The position numbers and the translations under genes are program-made. From Spirometra erinaceieuropaei (lineage: Eukaryota; Platyhelminthes; Cestoda; Diphyllobothriidea; Diphyllobothriidae): DNA of 64,000 nt. The DNA lies in the NCBI GenBank assembly GCA_902702965.1, contig CACRXP010000002.1, positions 4,323,589 to 4,387,588 on the forward strand. Direction: 5' to 3'. Shown piece after piece: positions 43,411 through 56,400 of the stretch (position 1 is its first letter; each line of letters starts with the position of its first letter). The notes beneath the pieces are model-generated. The model was not told the DNA's origin. It saw only the letters and a program-made list of their open reading frames with translations, and made no database searches.

Positions 43411-44944
43411 CGTAATTTAGGTTATTGGTTTGCTAAACAAAACAATGTCTGTGTAGTCAACAGATCGATCAATAAATGGATTGCAGCATGGCCTACTGTG
43501 TTGCCTGCAGTGTTAATCCAAATATATTTGCTTTGCCGCTTTTTCTCGACAGGTGTAGATAAACAGTGCGTGCTAATATATCTTGCAGACATAACTAAAC
43601 CTAACCTAACGCACGGGTTGATAGACAATGGACTGTCGCCAATAAGAGTCAGCCTTCCAACACTTTATTCTGCTGTTAGATTTTTCATATTAGTTAGGGA
43701 CCTTCATGTGCCGTCACCGAGAGTAAAATCAGGCATAACTTTGTATAAATGGATGAGGTTAGTCTGCCGGTTCCTAAAACTGCCTTTGAAAATCGACAGA
43801 GAGTGGAGGGTGTTTTGAATTCAAATTGTCTTGATGCGTATTTGCAACTGTTTGAATGCATAAATTGCTGCAGTCTGCGCAATTTGGGTTCTATTTTAAA
43901 TAATACCAGCTGGGTACGCGTACTGGAGACTGAAGATATTGTCTGAGCTCACCGCGTTGTTTCTGCTGAAAAAAATCATGTAATATTTTGACAAATAAAT
44001 AAGCGCTCTCAAGAAACAAGTATGTTATTGGAGTTGCTTGCTATACGTTAACTAAAGACTTTTGGTAGTCATCTATAATCATCAAGAATACAAGCAATTG
44101 AGTGTTGTCATATGGCTCTGTTGCACTCAAAAGGGTCCATAACGGTCTGTTCTGTAAAATGATAGCAGAAGTTGTAATTGCTATTAGGTTCGGGTGACAG
44201 GAAGCGCTTAACTGTCAACTGAAAATATAGAGTACATTAGCGTAAAGCGCTTTTATTGCATGCGTTAAGAATCGGTGTTGTTAAATGCATAGAAATTATA
44301 CTAAATCAATCTTAGAATGGCCAAACAGGCTTACATTGATAAACTTGGCTACTTTGCAATGTTTGTTCGACAACATATTATGCGGTAAGGATAGGTTGTG
44401 CAACCCCACTGGGCTTAGCATGTATAGGTAACTAGTGTACTTGTTTTAGAAGGCCTTGTCTTGTTTATTAATGCATGGTTATGGGAAGTCCCCCTTTGTG
44501 TATTACCGAACACTTTGATATAACCAAAGGCACCAAAGTGTTTCAGTATGATCTTTCTAGGGATAAATTATTTAGCATGATGTTCGTGCTTCCTCTCCCC
44601 GTTATCTCATTGACTTACCTTGATTTCGTATTTACCCCAATGTACTTACCTTGCCTTTCGTTGTTGAGTCCGTGCGCCGTGATATGCTTACTTTTTCCGG
44701 AAAAGTAGTTAGAAAGTTTTATGCCATGTCAGTACTCACCGTACTCTGCGTGCTGCAAAGATCAGCGACTGTGTTTTGGTTTACTTTGTCTCGGTTAGAA
44801 CACGAACGCCCTGTTTCCTCGATATCTCTGAACGGTTTCTGTTATCGAACGCGTACGCCTGACTTATTTATTTCTTTAAGAATACTTTTGCATAGTCCCT
44901 CTCATAAACGATAATAAGACAGTTAAATTTAGTTGAGGTGGGGT
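43411..44944. other. Region without recognised gene
   Basis: This sequence lies between the two LINE fragments of one family. Open frames of up to 177 codons occur, but none shows a known domain or coding-like character. Confidence 0.3.
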
Positions 44945-46375
44945 AACAGAACCTACCGTTGCTCACTATGCATCCCTTTAAGGATGAGACCACATATCCA
45001 GCCGCTATCGCCGAACCCGAAAACTACCGTCCTATTAGTTTAACCTGCATTCTATGCAAGGTAATGGAACGACCTATTAAAGGGCATTTAATGTCGTATC
45101 TGGAGCAGAGGGACCTGCTATGTGCTGCTCAGCACGGATTTCGTTGTGGTCACTCCTGTCTTACAAGCAGTCTTTACTCTCAGGAAAAGTGGACAAGAGC
45201 CGTAGACCAGGGCCGTCCAGTGGACGTCATCTTCTTTGACTTTAAGAAGGCGTTTTATAGCGTTCCTCATGGACGACTCTTACAGAAGATTTGGGAGTGT
45301 GGAATACAGGGCAGCATTTTTAATTGGATTAAAAGTTTCCTGCATGCAGGCTCCAAAAAGTCATCGTTGGTGCCACTGCATCCGAATGGGTGCCAGTAAA
45401 AAGCGGCGTTCTGCAGGGTTCAGTCTTGGGTCCTCTCCTCTTCCTCATCTATATAAAGGACTGTTCTGCAGACCTTAAATGCGATGGCATCATGTTTGCA
45501 GATGATATAAAGATCTGGAAAACAATCAGCTGCGTTGAAGACGCGCAAAAGCTACAAGAAGATGTTAATAAGCTGGCTGCGTGGTCCAGCAAGTGGCTTC
45601 TAGCGTTTAATGTATCCAAGTGTGTAGTCTTGCGACTAGAATCTGGACGGAGGCGCTTCCCAAAACATGAGTGCACCATAAATGGGGTTCCACTAAAAAA
45701 GTGGACACGCACAAAGACCTAGATGTCTGGACATGCTCAAACTTGCTGCCCTCTCAGCACTGCAAAAGAGTCATCCAAAAGGCAACCAGCATCATGCACT
45801 GGATTAGGCGTGCCTTCAAAATATTTCCTCCAGAACTCTTCTCACAGATATTCGGCACGTTCGTCAGACCGCACTTGGAATACGAACTGCCATCATGGAT
45901 GCCCTGGATGAAGAAAGACACGGATGCCATAGAGCAGGTGCAACGACGGGCCACAAAACTGGTGGACGGTCTCAGGACTCTGTCCTACCCAGAAAGACTG
46001 ATCCAGTTAAATTTGTTCCCCATATCCTATAGACTAATGAGGTGTGACCTGTTATGGACATTCCACATTATCCACGGGCATGAATGATCGCTCAAAACTG
46101 ACGACTTCTTTGAATTCATGACCACGAGTCACCTGCGCGGTCACCCGCACAAAGTCAAGCGGGAGCGTACACGCCTAGACAATCGGAAGTTTTCCTTCAG
46201 CCAGCGTGTTGTTCGACCATGGGACTCACTCCCAAGTGAAATAGTGGCATCTGATACAATCGCTGTATTCAAAAGGCAGCTGGATCGTTTGATCTTTGAT
46301 AAACGACGACTTTCACAGCAGGACTATCTGCGGCCAGCCATAAATTTCATTTGTTGATTTCATCCCTACTTAACA
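44945..46375 (+). pseudogene. LINE (jockey/CR1-like) reverse transcriptase, frameshifted
   Basis: RT blocks occur in order over three frames: 'ENYRPISLTCILCKVMER', 'AAQHGFRCGHSCLT', motif A 'VIFFDFKKAFYSVPH' (catalytic Asp present; the usual AFD is AFY), 'KSGVLQGSVLGPLLFLIYI', motif C 'MFADDIKIW', 'KDLDVW', 'FVRPHLEYELPSWMPW' and 'QRVVRPWDSLPSEIV'. Frame changes lie near 45395 and 45715, and a TGA interrupts at 46085-46087 with the frame resuming directly after. The endonuclease and N-terminal RT are missing. It is a 5'-truncated, inactive insertion. Confidence 0.9.
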
Positions 46376-47300
46376 CATCCTTGACTTTTAATGAAATGTC
46401 TCCTTTCAAACTATGTAAATGACTGCACTTTATGCTGATTGTATATAACTGCACTTAAAATTTCATATGTACACTGAGAAGACCGCCTACCGCACCCTTC
46501 GTAGTCCCGCATTGTGAAAAGGTTTTTCGTGAACAAATATGTTACTGACAAAAGTTAGTAAGATGTACATTTAACATTTATATTGGGTGTACCGTTTTCA
46601 ATAGGGTCATCAAGGGCATTGCCTGTTACCCTAAAAATACACTATTATATAGTTATTTGCACGTACTAGAGGTAACGTTCGTCTCACGGATATCTCGCAC
46701 GACCGACTTCATTTGAATTTTATTCTTACCACCTACATCCGGTATGACGAAGGGATGCGAACAGAGTATCGTATGAACTTTACACCAGAACCTGAAATAC
46801 TGCGCCGTTTCATCTCAATCCCTGAAGCATATACGACAAGGATGACCTGCAATTTTACGCTCCCTGTTATTGCATTTCGCTGGCTTCAAATGAAAAGCTA
46901 ATGCTATTGCATTTTAGTCTGCATTGCATTGTCGGTAAGACTGCTGTGAGAGGAGGCAATTTAACAGCAGATTCTTACTCCAGTTAAATCGCGTAGAATT
47001 TATCCTGACATTAAGAACAAAGAAAGTTGAGACTTTCCATATTAAAATGTTCAATTTTCACGCTGCTAAATGTTAATGAGTTCATCACTGCTGGTGTCTT
47101 TTTTACAGTTCGGCTGTGAGGTATAGCCTTAAATACCACCACAAGCTTTTGACAATAGATTGCAAGTGCATCTATGAGTAAACAGTCGATCTTCTCGTAA
47201 ATGGGAATAAGACCACAACTTTGAGACAAAGAGATGTGACTGACTTCGTTGCAGATCTTAATCGTTCGACTAAAACATTTTCAATAGGGTTCGCAAGACA
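46376..47300. other. Region without recognised gene
   Basis: This is the LINE 3' flank and AT-rich sequence; nothing further is supported. Confidence 0.3.
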
Positions 47301-47492
47301 ATGCATATTATCTTCGTGTTGCTGCTGCTAGCAGTTGCAAATGCGTATGTTGCAAATATCTCCCAACGACATGGGAGCCTTCTCAAAACGACCCAAATGT
47401 CGATCAACGCAACCAGCCTTCTGACGAGGTTCCTTCTGATCACGAAAACAACTTTGGCATCCCGGAGCACGTTCTTGCAGCGGTCACTATAG
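47301..47492 (+). CDS. Candidate small secreted protein or first exon (speculative)
   Basis: An ATG-initiated 63-residue frame begins 'MHIIFVLLLLAVANAYVANI': a short charge-poor start, a hydrophobic core and an Ala-Asn-Ala site before Tyr, the usual form of a cleavable signal peptide. The rest ('TTQMSINATSLLTRFLL') has an N-glycosylation-like NAT but no known domain or cysteine pattern. It could be the first exon of a secreted gene or chance. No promoter or splice evidence settles it. Confidence 0.25.
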   Translation: MHIIFVLLLLAVANAYVANISQRHGSLLKTTQMSINATSLLTRFLLITKTTLASRSTFLQRSL

Positions 47493-48684
47493 AGAAATGG
47501 GTCTCGCTGAGCGTACTGATGCCAAAATCGAAAGAGTTGCGTCTCGGGCAACCATCTCGACTCCTTTTCCCAGCCGGTTTAGTACTGAAATGTCTACAAA
47601 ACTAATATTTCAACTTGTCACAGCAAAGTGGGTTACTCTAGGATGGCAAGAAGGTAAACTTGTCGTTTCGAATGCTGTTTTGACCATGTGTTGTACCTCC
47701 AGCAGACATAGTCGGCTCGCAAACGACTCGATTGCCAACATTTGTTAAGCACATCTTGCTAACCCATTCGCAGCGAGAAATTAGACAGTGCTCCTCCATG
47801 TTTGGCTTTCAAACATTCCATGAATCCGCTACCTTTACCTGTGACCGGGGACTTTGGTTTAGTGATATAGCAAACTGACAATCCATACATTGTTTTGTCA
47901 GCCACCATCAGGCGTGATAAATTGTTATTTTAAATTGTTTTTCACAAGTAAACACAAATGGTCAATAAACCTATCCGAATAAGCGACGAGCTAAACATTC
48001 TCCTGATTGATGATATCTGGCCCATCTGTACGCATAACGACAGTATATCCTTTGAAAACGATCCCAAAGCGATACTATCAATGCTTACTCTGAACAAAAA
48101 ACTGACACCTGATTTTAGTAATACTCACTTACATCCAAAAACTCGACAAACGCTCAAGGTAAAACTGTATTAGGTCGATAGACTGGAGCTCATGCCCTCC
48201 CAAGACATCCCCATGAAAACATTTAAGCTATTTAAAATTCGAGATCCTCGTACATAAAGCCATAAATACTCTCGATTTATCCCTCCGCGCTATACAAATA
48301 TCACCACAATGCACTTGTCTCTGCGGATTCATATGTAAACATTTAACCTTAAGTCCTCTAGGGATCCAGTTTTATAAAATGCACGATATAACGCTGCTAG
48401 ATTGTTGCTAAGTTTTACATGCTATTATGCTCCCAGATGGCCAAAAAAGTAGAAGGCATTCGGAAACGTCTGAAATGATTTTTGTTTCAAATAGAAGGCA
48501 TCCAAGGTCCAACATTAGAGGTAAAAAATAAGTACTGTCTTCGACATCTTTGGATCAAAAGACTCAGTAGAAATCGCAATCTTCTATAGCAGCAAACAAC
48601 AACGCCGCCTAAGACCTTAAAAATAACGGATAAATCATAAAAATTCCCAAAGTCAAACAATCTCAACAACCAACATTCAACGGT
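47493..48684. other. Region without recognised gene
   Basis: No domain is seen. A frame at 47497-47748 is open for 83 codons without recognisable similarity. Confidence 0.3.
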
Positions 48685-49615
48685 CAGTAGCCGATCTCAC
48701 GAAACGTTGACCTAAATTCTGAAACGTATTTCCGATAAGGCAGGATTAGTTAAGGGAAGTTGCAATTTAAATTATTCTGCGACATAATCTCGAAAAATTA
48801 CCGACATGCCATAATATTGACATTTAAATCAATTTCTCTCCGGTCACTTGCAAAATGTACACTGGGAAAAACAGTTGCCTGATAACATGCATTTTCTCTA
48901 TTGATTTTTAATACCCTTGTAAATTCAAATAGAGTTTATGGGTAAAATTCAGAAAACTATTACTTTTGCTTTCGTTCGACAAAAATCATAGCTTCTTTAA
49001 AATTTGTGTTCGAAAGAGGTGTTAATTTTCATTTTAAAAGTTCATGTATTTCCCAGTAATTTTAAGCTTAAAGTGACGATGCATTTTTCTTTATGGTTTC
49101 CACTTCACACGCTGGATACTCTAGCCACTAATAAAGTTACATACGAGACTGACAAAATTTTTTAAGTGTGTGGACTACGTTTCATATTTGGCAGGGAGCA
49201 TTAGTAGAAGGATAAATACGATGCTATCCGAACAGACGTTGTACAATCTTAAAAATCTTATGATTGAAAACGTTTCAAAACCAAAATAGACACTTTCTTT
49301 AAAGATAAGTTTTTTAAAAAATATGATTTGTAGTAACATTCTTATGGAGGTTTTCCGTGAAACATGTTTAAATTTACAAGGGTATCACAAATCAATAGAG
49401 AAAATGCATACCATTAAGAAGTCGATTTACTAAGTGTGGGTTTTGCAGGTTAACAGGAACGAATTCATTCAAAAAGCAACATTGCGACGCGTCTGAATTT
49501 TTTTGGAATTATGTCACAGGATAATCCGTATAGCGGCTCCATTTTGCCAATCCTGCCTTATTGGAAAGACACTTCAGAATTTCGGTTAACATTTCAGGAT
49601 GTCGGTCATTGGCGG
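48685..49615. mobile_element. Inverted-repeat element, related subfamily
   Basis: The left end 'CGAAACGTTGACCTAAATTC' and the right end 'CAGAATTTCGGTTAACATTT' are inverted. Internal pairs such as 'CATGCATTTTCTCTATTGAT' and 'ATCAATAGAGAAAATGCAT' also match. It follows the plan of the TA family but with diverged arms and no protein. The terminal TA cannot be fixed. Confidence 0.65.
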
Positions 49616-51099
49616 TACTCCAGAAGCTATGTGACTATATGGCATGTCTTCCTAAATCTTATCTAAAAAGTCAAAGCCTAATTGGGTTTTAAATGAAAAC
49701 TTAAAATGTTTTACCTAGCAAGCTTGCAATTTAAACAGAGGCAAACACCCCGGAGTCGATTTGTAAGATACTGCATAACCTTCGCATTCTCAGCAGCTAC
49801 TTCCGAATCGCAGTTTGAAATTGTGTACATAAGACACAAGATTTAGGTCATGCTTGATTTTTTAGAAACCTGAGAACCAGGAGAATGTCATACGCCATCC
49901 ATTCAAAGAATTATTTTCCTCTCCTACGTATACTTCCCCAAGAAGCAGAAAGAGTAAAACACGCACTCTGGAAACTGGACGAAGCTATAACTAGCCTATC
50001 CATCACGGGGGATTGACAAAATACTTTATTCTGCTTACACACACAAATAACTCGACATATAAATCAAAGGGAATGAGCTTGCCAATCAAACGAGATAGCT
50101 TTTGAGACTTAAGCGACTAAACCCTTGAGCGAATGCGCAAATGCATTCGGGGGTGTCTGCATGATTAAAGGCTTTCACTTTTTTAAAATATGCATTAGCT
50201 ACCAAGTGTATAACAGGCAGGTGTGCCTTACGACCAGGCTCACGTCCATTAGCGGCTCAAATGGGCTCGCAACTCCAGTCTACAAATTCGCACGTCAGCA
50301 TCTGTAATATTGGGTTCGCAGCGAACATTACAATCGGAGAGTAATTATGTTCGACTGCACCTTATGAGTTATTTTGGGGTCGATTTTGATGTCAGATTAT
50401 TTGCCAATGCGCAAACAGGCGTATGTAGTGTGCAATGGAAATGTTTCAACTTTTATCTTATTTAACGAAAATACTGCAAAAAAGGTTTGAAATCAGACAA
50501 ATATCCGAAATGGAATTTAGCGAGCTAAAAGCAAAGGCAAATTGATTAAATTATGAAGATATGAGAGAATACGTCGTTGTTAACCGAGAATTATGCCAAA
50601 GTTTCTACGATTGAAATTACACACTTTTAGCGAAACGAAATTTGGAACATGTTATTTCGACATAGTGTGATTCAGCGCCTTTTTAAGGAACTGTTCATAC
50701 TCGTTTATTAACGAAAATACGACAATTGCAACTATGCTTCGCGAAACCGCCATAAAACCGCCTGGCAGGACAACAAACGCAGGAAACTAAAACGCGGACT
50801 ACAATTAGACACCACCAGAACATTTCTGATGATGAATAAGGAAAAAACGCTTCCTAATGAGAGAGCACTGGACATTTGCGCGATTAAAAATCGTAACAAG
50901 GATTCAACAGTTAAAATGTACGCAGGAGTAAAAAAGTATCCAGTAGTTTGAGCCCAGAAGTCTTGCCTGCAGACCTTTTATTTTGTGTCCAGAAAAAGTA
51001 CAAATTACACGAAAACCACTGAACAGTATCACCGATTTCGGGAGAAAAAACGGAAAGCTAGACACTGTGGCACGCATATTTTAGCATTTTTTGTGCAAG
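49616..51099. other. Region without recognised gene
   Basis: AT-rich sequence; no coding or RNA feature is supported. Confidence 0.3.
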
Positions 51100-51482
51100 T
51101 CCGCGAGAAATAGAAACTTTTTAAAAACCGAATTATACTCTTCATTTGAGTATGAAATTGGAAGAAGACGTGATTTTCTACCGAATAAACAAAAGAATGA
51201 ATATTTATATGCGTGTTTTTCTTGAAATATAATTGAATTTTCAAGGCATCGAAAATCAATGAGAAAATTGCATAATATATAAGTAGTCATTTTTTGCAGA
51301 GTATAGATCTTGCATGCAGCCAAAAATAAGTTTTTTCGAAAGCCGAAACCCTGATGTAACTGGATCATTATAGATTTATGCTGCATCACGATTTGTTTTA
51401 CAACACTACTTAATTTATCATTTCGAAACGAGAACGCATTTCGAAATTTTGGTTGACATTGCATGAGTAAGCACATCCACTG
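51100..51482 (-). mobile_element. Solo right arm of a TA-family element
   Basis: It matches the right arm at 38325-38695 ('GAAATTGGAAGAAGACGTGA', 'GAATATTTATATGCGTG', 'GTTGACATTGCATGAGTAAG') and ends CCACTG-TA (TA at 51483-51484). The left arm is absent, so it was truncated or recombined. Confidence 0.8.
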
Positions 51483-51484
51483 TA

Positions 51485-53650
51485 GGTCAAATCTTGGTCA
51501 ATGTGTTCGACTATGATAGTCGTTGGCAACCGTGCCTGATTTACTTTCCAAGGGGTAAGATCTTTTGTATGACTTTCAAGGGTGCCCATCCGCTATTAAG
51601 TCAGTTTAGCGGGATTTACTATAAGAATATGCCCGACGCGGCAAAACCATGAGTTCCAATCCCTCTGCGATGCGGCCAGAACGAAATTAACTCTATTAAC
51701 TTTTAGATGTAAGGACTTTTTATCAGTTCCGTCGTTTTTTCTATACAAGAGAACACCTCGGAAGACGGACATTAACTTTATTCTGTTAATTTGCCAGAGC
51801 TATCTTTTATTTAAATATCCTACACGGCACTTATTGGCCTGTAGATCGACTGCTATGTCGCCGCATATAATCAACAGAGTATATTTTGTCAGCATATTTT
51901 TTATCAAGTTGAAATTTCAAAGGCTTCCTGGAACGTTTTTTTATGGCTGAATGGAGTGAGCTACATGTAAGTAAACCGCCAATGTGACAGGCTATCCGTT
52001 TTTTAGAAACAGGGCTGCTTACACGTTTACTCGCGAGCAATGTACTCCAAATCGGCGGTTAGTGAAACGCAAAAATTCAACCGCTTCACGTTCTCTGCCA
52101 GATGAAAGACTGCGACCCAGTCTCGATTTAGCCTGCAACCACATGTGCTCACCACCAAACCTCGTCTGCAGTTGACCAACGTGCACGCAAAAACGGGAGA
52201 TCGGTGGCGTGAGAACTGAATGGTTTACTTTATGCGCAAACCAGAGCGAAGGTTATTTTTTCCCACACTGGCCCCCGACTTTTTACGAGAATGCCAGATA
52301 TGGCATGAGCTATGCAATTTCCTAAATCGAAATCTCCGAAAGGGCTTTCTTCAAAAGTTCTGAGAAGGCCACGAAAAGCCCCCTTTTGTTGCAAATGGAA
52401 GTCAAAGAAAACCCGCCAAGTTTGTTCAGGTGCCAAACAGAGAAGTGGAGGTATGGAGTGTTTTCTCACGAAAAAAATGGAAAGCCTGAACCAGGCATGC
52501 TTGGGAGCCACAGGATTGAGAGAGATAAGCCACAGGCCAAAGAGACGGAAAATATGAGGGCTGATGTGAAAATGTTAAATCTGTCATATATGTATTCCCT
52601 CCCCCGTACGTCAAAGTCGTTTGTTCACAAAAGACAAACGACTGCTGTTTATCACCCGGATTTCCTTAACTACGTCAGACGAAGTGAAGTTCCTTTCGGT
52701 GATTCTTTGTGAACGATGTACGAGGAGGTTCTTTTTGACGGCTCAGAAGATTTTATGTTTGATTGTTTGAGTCTGTAAAGGAGCACCTTAAAAGGAATGG
52801 CGGACTGGTGCTAAAAGTCTACAATGGGCATTTTTTGGCCGTTATATCTCATCAGGCAGGCGCGCCGCTGCTTTAGGTAAACTCTGGATCTTCAGCAAAG
52901 GTCATTTATTATAAATAACCTATTACCTAAAGAATTAAAAATTGGTAATCAGTCCTTTGTTCGATGCAATTACTTATATATTCTTTGTCTAGATCTATAC
53001 AATTTAGAAAACAATTAGCGTAATTTTAGAATTTGCAAGGACAACACGGAGTACGACGGCCGTTGTATGCGAGATTGATACGAACTCTCTTCCGATAAAA
53101 CAAACGGATTGCAAGTTACATCCCCATTTACTGTTTCCCCTAAAGTCAAACCTAAATGCCTGGAAATAAATTGCAAGTAGTGCAAACATTTTTACCTGCG
53201 TATAAATCTAACCGCCTGAAAAACGACTTACCGACTTTCAAAGGTGTCCCACTAAGTACAAGTATAATGAAAAACGAAAAAACACTTAAAGCATTCCAAT
53301 CCTGCATACACCTGCAGGCTAGTAAAGGTCGCTTTTTCTACGAGCCGATTTCAACAGATGAAACGCACCTGACCGTCACACGGGAGTTTGCATTACCATT
53401 TTATGCAATCTTAAACACCGAATATACAAGCCCATTCCAATTATGCACCAAGGATCCACGATAAAGCTCTCGTAGACTATCGCATGCAACGGGCAGTCAT
53501 TAACAAGGACGTCGAACGAAAAATGGCGAAGATGGAATCACTGTTTTAGGCTCCGACCTTAGGCCTTCCACATTTCTACCTGGCCTAAGCATTGATAATA
53601 AATAAAAACCGATCACCGAAACAAGCGGAGATGCGAGTTTCAGGAACTGG
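51485..53650. other. Region without recognised gene
   Basis: Frames of 80-108 codons overlap on both strands at 52230-52710 and at 53156-53464, but none shows a domain or convincing coding character. Confidence 0.3.
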
Positions 53651-54467
53651 TTGATCAGAATAAATGGCGATTGCTGGAACAAGGGCTTTATTCGCCTGAC
53701 CTTTCGGATTTTCTCTTGAACTCATCATCGGAGACGAAGGCAGAAGGGGGTGACTCGTGCACAAGAAGTTGCACTATTTATTGGATGCAGTCGCTATGCT
53801 ACCGCATACCTAGAGCAATTAACCGCGCCCCCCTTGATCAAAGCTTGTTGCCCGCCGGTACGCTAATGGCTTGACGGCCGGCATGCAAGTTGTTAATTGC
53901 TGAAATCTCATCACTCGTGTTGAATGCTGGCGTGATGATTGCTCGATTATCTGGTTCACCGGCTTGCTCGCTCCCCGAGTGGTCAATTTCTTTGGCCAGC
54001 CTATGTCTCAGCACGGAATATGGAGTGCGGATGTAGTTGCACTTGTTGACAGACTGAGGTTCCGTGAACCATGACTCAAGCAACTCGCGGCTCACGCGAT
54101 TATCCCTTCTTGCGAGAATTTCGGCCTCATCGAACTTTAATGTGTGGCCGGGTCTCGTCGAATGGGCCGCGACCTGAGAGTTGGCGTCATTTCTCCGTAC
54201 CGCTGCCACGTGTTCAGCAATTCGCGTCCGTTGCAGACTTCCAGTTTCTCCGACGTAGTCATTTTGTCCGCAACTGCACCATATCCGGTAAACGACTCCA
54301 GCTGTTTCTTGCCGTGCCAGTGGGTCTTTTGGTCTCATCATCTGACGCCTTCCCCTGCACGAGTCATCGCTTTCTGCTTCTGTCTCTGATGATGGGTTCA
54401 AGTGATAATCCGAAATATCAGGCGAATAAAGCCCTTGTTCCAGCAGTCGCTTCTTCTTCTGATCAAA
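53651..54467 (-). mobile_element. Foldback Penelope-like element with intact GIY-YIG frame
   Basis: Inverted arms of about 112 bp (53651-53762 and 54355-54467) share 'AACAAGGGCTTTATTCGCC', 'TTGATCAGAA' and 'TCATCGGAGAC' or near matches. Between them the minus strand encodes a GIY-YIG domain. The same arm sequence recurs alone at 62021-62310. This is the third element here with a nuclease fragment bounded by inverted arms. Confidence 0.8.
53838..54401 (-). pseudogene. GIY-YIG endonuclease fragment of a Penelope-like element
   Basis: The frame reads 'MMRPKDPLARQETAGVVYRI', 'CGQNDYVGETG', 'RTRIAEHVAAVRRNDANSQV', 'AHSTRPGHTLKFDEAEILA' and 'LLESWFTEPQSVNKCNYIRT'. The GVVY and YVGETG motifs, the Arg of RTRIAEH and the Glu of LLESW are all kept, so the domain itself looks intact. 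The N-terminal RT is missing and there is no ATG before the domain in the arm-derived part, so it is classed as a fragment. Confidence 0.8.
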
Positions 54468-56129
54468 AGCCGATCATTTGAGTCTTCCGTATTTCTGCCG
54501 GTATGAGTATCCAACAGAGTTTAAATTCACTCCTTGATATGGCCGAACCTTTGATTGGCTCACATCAAAGGAGATCTTTTTGTGAAATATCTTAAGGCAG
54601 AGGTAACAGCCCATAGATTTATTTATCTTAAATGCATCACATGTATTTTTACTGTAAAAAGCATGATGGCTTGGTAGTCTCTTTAAACGAAAGAAGAGCA
54701 TGTCGGGAACAAGTCATTGGAAATGGCAGGTCTTGTGTACAAACATAAAAGAGATAAACTGAGAAAACAAAATGATGAATAACGTTAGAACAGACGAAGA
54801 TGAGGCATAAAAGCCTAAATAGGTACAATAATCTGCCATCGCTACCTTCCAGACGAAACGTTTACCATCTATATAAGTGATTTCATTGTAAATTTACTTT
54901 TTAAGACAGGCTGTTTCCAACGCAAAGTTGGTTGTACTGCTAAGCGTAAAAATGCTTCCCTATTCCTTTACTTTTAAAACTCAGTCAATGAATATATTTC
55001 TGTCGAAAATATAGATAAATAGAAAATCCACTAGGGATGTCTTTTTGCAATACCGCTTTTGCTGCGTAAGGGTCAGCGTTTTATTTTCTGAGTGCATTTT
55101 TCAGAAACATGTCCCGTATTTCCGGAACCATGGGTTCCAAAGTTAATTAGGCAGTGGAAATTGTAGCAGCTTCCGGCGGCGGCAAAAGCATTAGAGCAAA
55201 AAAAGACATGATTTGCCCGCATTAAAAATGGGACGCTTTACCTCAAATGGGCGTTTAATGTAAAACGAGTAGGTGACTTTGAAAAAGTGCCAGGACCTGC
55301 TGTTTCTACTAATTTGGACTTCTGCTTCATTGCCTAGAGTCGGAGTGGCGGAGAAAATGGGCATTAATTCTTTTGCGAAAAATGGCCTGAGACCCATGCG
55401 ATGGGTTAAAGAGGCTTGGCTGTGACATTCCGTACGCTCTACGCCCTTTTTACCGGTGGCCCTTCAAGAGATATTTACACCGTTGATATCTTTGCCACAG
55501 GAAAAGGAAGAAATCAAATGAGAAGCAAAAAACCCCGTGAAGTTGAAAGGGCCAGTGACTAAAAAAGACAACTTTTAATTATAGAGGAACAAGCCGCACA
55601 TAAGAAAAGCAACGAAATGAACTTGTCGGGAGCTAAGGCAGAAACGATAGAGTAAATTCCAAACCAAATATCGAAAACGACCTCAATTGCAAGACAGGAT
55701 ATGTAGAATGTCATTTTATATCCTAGCTGGTGGTTATATGGCGACGAGCAATCAACATCCGGACAATTGCGACACAAAAGGCGAAGATGAATGAAATGGC
55801 CTGTACGGACCCCGAGCTGGAGTGTCAGTTTCAAACAGAATCACCCAAATTCTCTTCTGCAATCATGACATATCGTAGATGGCAGGACCGACAAGATTTA
55901 GTCCTATGGTGCAAACATCGATTATATGGTTTGCCCCCTCCACGACTAGCTGGCTCAAGACATAAATCCCTGTGTTTCGGACAGAGAGCCTGGTTTGGCA
56001 GACTGGTGACTCGATACACGTGCTTGAAAATACAACTCTATTTTCCTCCCTCTCTCCTCCTCCGCCTGGGCTAGCTGTCAAGATAGAGTCAAGAGGACTG
56101 GAGGCGGGGGAGGGCGCATCTGGATGACA
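54468..56129. other. Region without recognised gene
   Basis: No supported coding sequence. A purine/pyrimidine stem ('CCTCCTCCGCC' with 'GGAGGCGGGGGAGG') lies near 56055-56115. Confidence 0.3.
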
Positions 56130-56400
56130 CTGCCGGATTCGCACCTAGGAGTGCCACCATACCCCCTGACCCACAACAATCGCTTGATCAGGATTTTAAC
56201 CAACAACAGCACCACAGAGGGTCAGAAACACGAGAATGACTGGGCAACCATGCTCAAAGCATGTAAACCCAGAGGGAGCTCACGTGCCTTTACTGACAGG
56301 AAATCAGGTGTCAGAGAACTGCCAACGCACACTAGGCTGCTAGGGCTATTGTTTGCTGGCCATGGTACAGCAGGCGCTTACATTCCTTGAGGCCAAACTC
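56130..56400 (+). repeat. Dispersed repeat shared with 24233-24520
   Basis: It contains 'CAGGATTTTAACCAACA' and 'CAGCACCAC', with a frame keeping 'RILTNN', 'GQK', 'W..ML' and 'RELPTHTR', the complement of the copy in ASPG intron 6. Confidence 0.65.

Noticed and set aside
52230..52712. Overlapping frames on both strands (81-108 codons)
   Set aside because: No recognised domain, the strands compete, and there is no splice or promoter support.
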